Positions 5,991 to 9,779 of a stretch of DNA of 9,779 nucleotides are shown here, in pieces. How positions within the stretch are numbered: the first letter of the stretch is position 1; the number at the start of each line of letters is the position of its first letter. The translations under genes and the position numbers were made by a program. Where the stretch lies: contig JAEEKM010000121.1 of the NCBI GenBank assembly GCA_016282455.1, positions 1 to 9,779 on the forward strand. Direction: 5' to 3'. The stretch comes from Treponema sp. GTDB taxonomy: Bacteria; Spirochaetota; Spirochaetia; Treponematales; Treponemataceae. The notes beneath the pieces were generated by a model. The model had not been told where the DNA came from. It ran no database searches and worked only from the letters and a program-made list of their open reading frames with translations.

Positions 5991-7259
5991 ATGTTGGGAA
6001 CATTTTCTCTTTCAGACAGTGAGCAGCAGGTCATGCTCAATCGTTTTCTTCAATATGTACGTACTTACAGCGAAAGCAATTCCAGTCAGGCAGACAGCGG
6101 ACTTCAGCCAAGTTCGGAATGTCAGCGGGACATGGCCTCACTTTTGAAAAAAGAACTTACAGACCTGGGACTAAAAGACGTAGTGACCACAGAAAAATGC
6201 TACACTTATGCCCGTCTTGAAGCAAGTGCAGGTTTTGAAGACATCCCTCCTTTCTGTCTTCTTTCCCACATAGACACGGTAGATGAAGTAAGCGGTAAAG
6301 ACGTTAAACCCCTTCTTCATGAACACTACGACGGAAGAATCCTTCATGCAGGAAAAGAAATAAGTCTTGACCCCGAAAAAGACAGTCAGCTGAGGGAATG
6401 TGCAGGTAAAGACGACACAATCATCACTTCAAGCGGAGACACTCTTCTTGGTGCAGACGACAAGGCAGGCGTTACAGAAATCATGACCGCACTGACCTAC
6501 TTAACCTCACACCCGGAAGTTCCTCACGGCCCGATAGAAGTTATCTTTTCCCCTGACGAAGAAACCGGGCATGGAATGGATAACGTTCCCTTAAATCTTC
6601 TTAAATCCAAAATGGCCTACACCGTAGACGGTGGTTGTCTTGGAGAACTGGAAACAGAATGCTTTAACGCCTACAAAAGCGACATTACTTTTACAGGACA
6701 TTCCGTTCACACAGGAAGTGCAAGGGGTATTCTTGTAAATGCGGCAGTAATGGCTTCCTATTTTGTTTCCATGCTGCCCCGTCACCAGGCACCTGAAACA
6801 ACAGACGGCTACCAGGGTTTTTATGCAGTGATGGAAATTTCAGGCGGTATTGAAAAAGCAAAAGTTTCACTTCTTCTCCGCGACTTTACCTTAAAAGGCA
6901 TGGAAGAAAAAAAAGTCTTTGTAGATAAAGCGGCAGAAACCACAGCCCTTTCCTTTGGAGGGAAAGCACGCGTTTCCCATACCATGCAGTATCTTAATAT
7001 GAAAAAACAAATGGATGAAAATCCTCTTGTGGTAGAAAAACTTTCTTCCGCCTACAGGCAGAGTGGAATTGAACCTGTCTTCATTCCCATACGAGGCGGC
7101 ACAGATGGTTCCCGTCTTACGGAGATGGGCATTCCCACGCCAAATATTTTTACCGGCGGACACAACTTTCATTCCCGCACAGAATGGGCAAGTTTTAACC
7201 AGATGAAAAAAGCAGTTGAGGTTCTTTTGAATCTTGCAGTAGAATGGACTAAGCGCTAG
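5991..7259 (+). CDS. pepT: Peptidase T (tripeptide aminopeptidase, family M20)
   Basis: PepT is a cytosolic dizinc aminopeptidase that removes the N-terminal residue from tripeptides. The product is 422 residues from this ATG (E. coli 408). Metal and catalytic residues are all visible: H93 and D95 (S-H-I-D-T), D156 (L-L-G-A-D-D-K-A-G, 152-160), the general base E190 with E191 (P-D-E-E-T-G, 188-193), D213 (T-V-D-G-G) and H394 (H-N-F-H). The I-R-G-G-T-D-G motif (367-373) also fits PepT rather than other M20 peptidases. The start is uncertain. The frame is open from a TTG at 5931, but 5991 is the first ATG. Another ATG at 6033 (M-L-N-R-F-L-Q-Y-V) aligns with the E. coli N-terminus and would give 408 residues. 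Neither ATG has a good Shine-Dalgarno, whereas yajC, secF, murA and the lipoprotein do. The promoter places the transcript start at about 5991, favouring a leaderless message. It is first in an operon with murA. Confidence 0.93.
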   Translation: MLGTFSLSDSEQQVMLNRFLQYVRTYSESNSSQADSGLQPSSECQRDMASLLKKELTDLGLKDVVTTEKCYTYARLEASAGFEDIPPFCLLSHIDTVDEVSGKDVKPLLHEHYDGRILHAGKEISLDPEKDSQLRECAGKDDTIITSSGDTLLGADDKAGVTEIMTALTYLTSHPEVPHGPIEVIFSPDEETGHGMDNVPLNLLKSKMAYTVDGGCLGELETECFNAYKSDITFTGHSVHTGSARGILVNAAVMASYFVSMLPRHQAPETTDGYQGFYAVMEISGGIEKAKVSLLLRDFTLKGMEEKKVFVDKAAETTALSFGGKARVSHTMQYLNMKKQMDENPLVVEKLSSAYRQSGIEPVFIPIRGGTDGSRLTEMGIPTPNIFTGGHNFHSRTEWASFNQMKKAVEVLLNLAVEWTKR

Positions 7260-7262
7260 GAG
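7258..7262 (+). promoter_or_regulatory. murA ribosome binding site overlapping the pepT stop
   Basis: AGGAG at 7258-7262 lies 6 nt before the murA ATG (7269) and shares two bases with the pepT TAG stop (7257-7259). Ribosomes ending pepT would sit on it, so the two genes are probably translated in a coupled way. I see no separate murA promoter. Confidence 0.8.
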
Positions 7263-7268
7263 CACAAT

Positions 7269-8552
7269 ATGTACGAATACAAAATAGAAGGCGGTTTTCC
7301 CATTAAAGGAAAAATCAGAGCCAGCGGAAACAAAAATGCTGCCCTCCCCTGCATTGCAGCAACACTTCTTACCAGTGAACCGGTTATTTTAAGAAACGTT
7401 CCGGACATTGAAGACACGGGAGTCATGCTGCTTATTCTTCAGGCACTTGGAGTTGGAGTTGAAAAAGTGGAAGACCACGCCTGGAAAATTGATGCGGCAG
7501 TCATTACACGCAAAGACATTCCACAGGAACTCAGCAAAAAAATCCGTGCATCAATTCTTTTTGCAGGACCTCTTGTAGCACGTACAGGAAAAGCAATCAT
7601 GCTTCCTCCCGGAGGTGACGTAATCGGCCGTCGCAGACTGGACACTCACTTCCTTGCTTTAACAGAACTTGGAGCCAGAGTTTCTACTGACGGAAAATTT
7701 GAGTTTACCGCAAACAAACTTGTAGGAGCAGACATCTTTCTTGATGAAACTTCAGTTACTGCAACAGAAAATGCAGTGATGGCGGCTGTTCTTGCAGAAG
7801 GAATAACTGACATTACAAATGCGGCAAGCGAACCCCACGTGCAGGACCTCTGCAACATGCTCAATTCCATGGGGGCAAAAATTACCGGCATTGGAAGCAA
7901 CATTCTTCACATAGAAGGTGTGGAAAAACTTCACGGAACTGATTTTACAATCGGACCGGATTTTATGGAAATCGGTTCCTTTATCGGGCTTGCCGCCGCA
8001 ACTAAGGGTTCCATTACAATCGAAGGCGTTAATCCACAGGACATGAGGCCCCTGCGCATTGCATACAACAAACTGGGAATCAGATGGAACATCGAAGGAG
8101 ACACCCTCACTGTAGATGCAGGACAGGAAATGAAAGTTAACACAGACTTAGGCGGAATGATTCCTAAGATTGATGACTCTCCATGGCCTGGATTCCCGCC
8201 GGATCTTACTTCCATAATGACGGTTATTTCTACACAGGTAGAAGGCACTGTTCTGATTTTTGAAAAAATGTTTGAAAGCAGAATGTTCTTTGTAGACAAG
8301 CTCATCAGCATGGGAGCCCGCATTACCCTCTGTGATCCCCACCGCGCAGTTGTTTCAGGACCGGCAACCCTTCACGGAGACCATCTTGTTTCTCCAGACG
8401 TACGTGCAGGTATGGCAATGGTGATTGCCGCCATGGTTGCCAGTGGTGAAAGCAGAATCAGTAACGTTTACCAGATTGAGAGGGGCTACGAGCATCTTGT
8501 AGAAAAACTGCAGAGTCTTGGAGCCCACATCGAAAGAGTGGAAGTAAAATAA
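7269..8552 (+). CDS. murA: UDP-N-acetylglucosamine 1-carboxyvinyltransferase (MurA), Asp active-site form
   Basis: MurA transfers enolpyruvate from PEP to UDP-GlcNAc, the first committed step of peptidoglycan synthesis, in the cytosol. The product is 427 residues (E. coli 419). The N-terminal S-G-N-K-N-A-A-L-P (19-27) contains K22 and N23, which bind substrate. The active-site loop reads P-P-G-G-D-V-I-G-R-R-R (113-123): D117 (codon 7617-7619) takes the place of E. coli C115, and R122 matches R120. Also seen are the catalytic Asp in F-P-P-D-L (D312, E. coli D305), and R405 in E-R-G-Y-E (E. coli R397). The Cys-to-Asp form is active and known to resist fosfomycin in mycobacteria, chlamydiae and Borrelia. 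The gene follows pepT by 9 nt. No terminator hairpin is evident in the 12 bases before the convergent gene. Identity is very sure. Confidence 0.97.
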   Translation: MYEYKIEGGFPIKGKIRASGNKNAALPCIAATLLTSEPVILRNVPDIEDTGVMLLILQALGVGVEKVEDHAWKIDAAVITRKDIPQELSKKIRASILFAGPLVARTGKAIMLPPGGDVIGRRRLDTHFLALTELGARVSTDGKFEFTANKLVGADIFLDETSVTATENAVMAAVLAEGITDITNAASEPHVQDLCNMLNSMGAKITGIGSNILHIEGVEKLHGTDFTIGPDFMEIGSFIGLAAATKGSITIEGVNPQDMRPLRIAYNKLGIRWNIEGDTLTVDAGQEMKVNTDLGGMIPKIDDSPWPGFPPDLTSIMTVISTQVEGTVLIFEKMFESRMFFVDKLISMGARITLCDPHRAVVSGPATLHGDHLVSPDVRAGMAMVIAAMVASGESRISNVYQIERGYEHLVEKLQSLGAHIERVEVK

Positions 8553-8564
8553 AAAATCTGAAAC

Positions 8565-9779
8565 TTACATCTTTCTGCCGACAAAGACTATGGAGAATAT
8601 AATAAACAGCACCAGGTAGATGACAAATGCCACTGCCAGTGCTGAAGCTCCAAATCCGCCCACAATCACAAAGTTTACCACGTTAAAGAAGTAAACAAGA
8701 AATTCCAGTGCAACAAAAACCACTACGCTGAGTAAGGGAATAAAGAGCAGCCAGATAAAACGGAAAAGAATCTTGTCATCTTCAATACGGTAGTTCCAGC
8801 CGACGATTGCACACACAAGACAAAGCACCAGCATGAAAAGCGGGTATAAAAGCCTGCAGAGAAAATTCTCCGTAAAAAGTTCTGCCGCAAAACCGTAGCG
8901 GGTAGACTTTGTAATAAAATCACTTAAAGCAACAAGACTCATGGAAGCAGGACCGAGGGAAGCATCTGTTAAAAGAGCAAAATCTGCATAAGGCATGGGA
9001 AGAACAAGAATGTTCGGTTCACTCATTTTTCCACGCCAGGAAGTTTTTGGTGCATTTGCAACGGAAGCTGACTCCACAGTAACATTTTTTCCCATAACCC
9101 TAAAGCCAAGCTCTTCCATGTACTTTTCCGGAAGACCTGTTTCTTCGTAAGAGTATAGGGGTTTATTCACAAGCCCTTCTGTATTTCTGTCCACTGACTG
9201 AAGGATTAAAAGCGGTACATTTTTCCATTCTTTTAGAATACCGTTTTCTTCAAGATAACTTTTATCAAAGGCACTCACAGTCTGGAAAATTACTTTTGCA
9301 GCAGGCACATGCATGGAGCGGACAAAATCACCTGCCCTTGTGTACTGAACCATAGTCACATCATCAAGATAGCGTACAAGTCCTCCGTCCCGCCTCATGG
9401 ACATGGCATGTTTTATAAAGAAAATCATGCGCCCGCCGTCAGGGGATTCGAGGGTAAAATAAATGTTGTGGCTGTTTGCCATCTGGGGAATGCTTTCTAC
9501 TTCATCAGTAAAGAAAAACTGTCCTTCCACATCTTCACGGGCCAGAGTTTCAAAGCGGAGTAAATCCGGATCTGAAGTGTATTCACCGGAGAGGGAATGG
9601 AAAATATAATAGGCGCGGAGACTGTCACCTGCGTTAAGTGCATTGTAGGCTTCTTTTTTCTTCGCATAGTATTCGTTAACGCTTTCACGTTCGTAGGGAG
9701 AAGGTCTGTTCAGTTTGTTCCAGGCAAGACTTGCAATTTCTGTTGCCTGTGGGAAATTTGTATCAGTACCGGAACAGGC
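8565..9779 (-). CDS. Membrane protein with LptF/LptG-like C-terminal half (N-terminus outside window)
   Basis: The frame is open from the window edge to a TAA at 8567-8565, giving the last 404 residues. A GTG at 9530 (visible residue 84) is an internal Val codon rather than the start, since the sequence reads on sensibly upstream. Visible residues 1-83 are soluble and helical; about 39-63 (Y-N-A-L-N-A-G-D-S-L-R-A-Y-Y) looks like a TPR-type helix pair. Residues 84-170 are beta-rich, with a lipid-transporter-like run (M-R-R-D-G-G-L-V-R-Y-L-D-D-V-T-M). Residues 280-328 (M-S-L-V-A-L-S-D-F-I onward) resemble the helix leading into the C-terminal membrane bundle of LptF/LptG permeases, and three to four hydrophobic segments fill 310-401. 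The Ala-Cys-Ser-Gly at the very edge could be a lipobox Cys, in which case only a signal peptide is missing. An LptF/G-like role in lipid or glycolipid export is inference from these resemblances; I do not recognise the exact family. Confidence 0.8.
   Translation of the reverse strand, partial: ACSGTDTNFPQATEIASLAWNKLNRPSPYERESVNEYYAKKKEAYNALNAGDSLRAYYIFHSLSGEYTSDPDLLRFETLAREDVEGQFFFTDEVESIPQMANSHNIYFTLESPDGGRMIFFIKHAMSMRRDGGLVRYLDDVTMVQYTRAGDFVRSMHVPAAKVIFQTVSAFDKSYLEENGILKEWKNVPLLILQSVDRNTEGLVNKPLYSYEETGLPEKYMEELGFRVMGKNVTVESASVANAPKTSWRGKMSEPNILVLPMPYADFALLTDASLGPASMSLVALSDFITKSTRYGFAAELFTENFLCRLLYPLFMLVLCLVCAIVGWNYRIEDDKILFRFIWLLFIPLLSVVVFVALEFLVYFFNVVNFVIVGGFGASALAVAFVIYLVLFIIFSIVFVGRKM

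Noticed and set aside
6891..7265. 124-codon minus-strand open frame opposite pepT
   Set aside because: Antisense to the conserved C-terminal catalytic half of PepT, with an unnatural Phe/Cys/His-rich composition.
8532..8577. GAAAGA / TCTTTC repeat around the murA end as a terminator
   Set aside because: Only 6 bp with a loop of more than 30 nt and no T-run placed after it; not a credible intrinsic terminator.
9528..9530. GTG at 9530 as the start of the 3'-most minus-strand gene
   Set aside because: The frame stays open for 83 more codons to the window edge with protein-like sequence, so the GTG is an internal Val.
1..9779. Mobile element, CRISPR array, tRNA/rRNA, toxin-antitoxin or defence system
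   Set aside because: No terminal repeats, transposase or integrase, regular repeat-spacer pattern, tRNA-like cloverleaf or paired small genes were seen; nearly all sequence is accounted for by housekeeping genes.

Overview
This is an ordinary chromosomal stretch of housekeeping genes, most likely from a spirochaete of the genus Treponema (host-associated type, moderate G+C). The assignment is an inference. It rests on a MurA with Asp in place of the catalytic Cys (known in Borrelia, chlamydiae and mycobacteria), a lipoprotein with a relaxed lipobox (F-T-A-C), and the overall character of the SecD/SecF/YajC proteins. No single marker proves it. I see no mobile element, CRISPR array, RNA gene, phage gene or defence system.

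Layout. (1) Positions 2-244 (+) hold the 3' end of a DUF3737-type beta-helix protein. (2) Positions 335-1447 (+) hold an unrecognised lipoprotein behind a near-consensus sigma-70 promoter. (3) It converges, with one base between the stop codons, on ispH (1449-2315, -), the last enzyme of the MEP isoprenoid pathway. (4) A rho-independent terminator (2327-2358) separates ispH from the upstream operon yajC-secD-secF (5881 down to 2384, -), whose genes overlap by 8 and 1 nt. (5) A 109-bp divergent region (5882-5990) carries two back-to-back sigma-70-like promoters whose -35 boxes form a 7-bp inverted repeat. (6) pepT (5991-7259) and murA (7269-8552) form a tight plus-strand pair. (7) A partial minus-strand membrane protein (8565 to the window edge) converges on murA; its C-terminal half resembles LptF/LptG.

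How the genes work together: most products serve envelope biogenesis. YajC/SecD/SecF assist Sec-dependent export, MurA commits UDP-GlcNAc to peptidoglycan, IspH supplies isoprenoid precursors (including the undecaprenyl carrier lipid), and the lipoprotein and the LptF/G-like protein are probable envelope components. PepT is a cytosolic tripeptidase co-transcribed with murA.

The points most worth a second look are these. SecF has Ala where the proton-relay Asp (E. coli D213) should be, although the partner Arg and the SecD Asp are kept. SecF also has an insert of about 100 residues in its periplasmic domain, part of which resembles the flagellin IN motif. pepT may be leaderless behind the symmetric divergent promoter. 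A strong terminator ends only 11 nt before the ispH start codon. MurA carries the Cys-to-Asp change associated with fosfomycin resistance.
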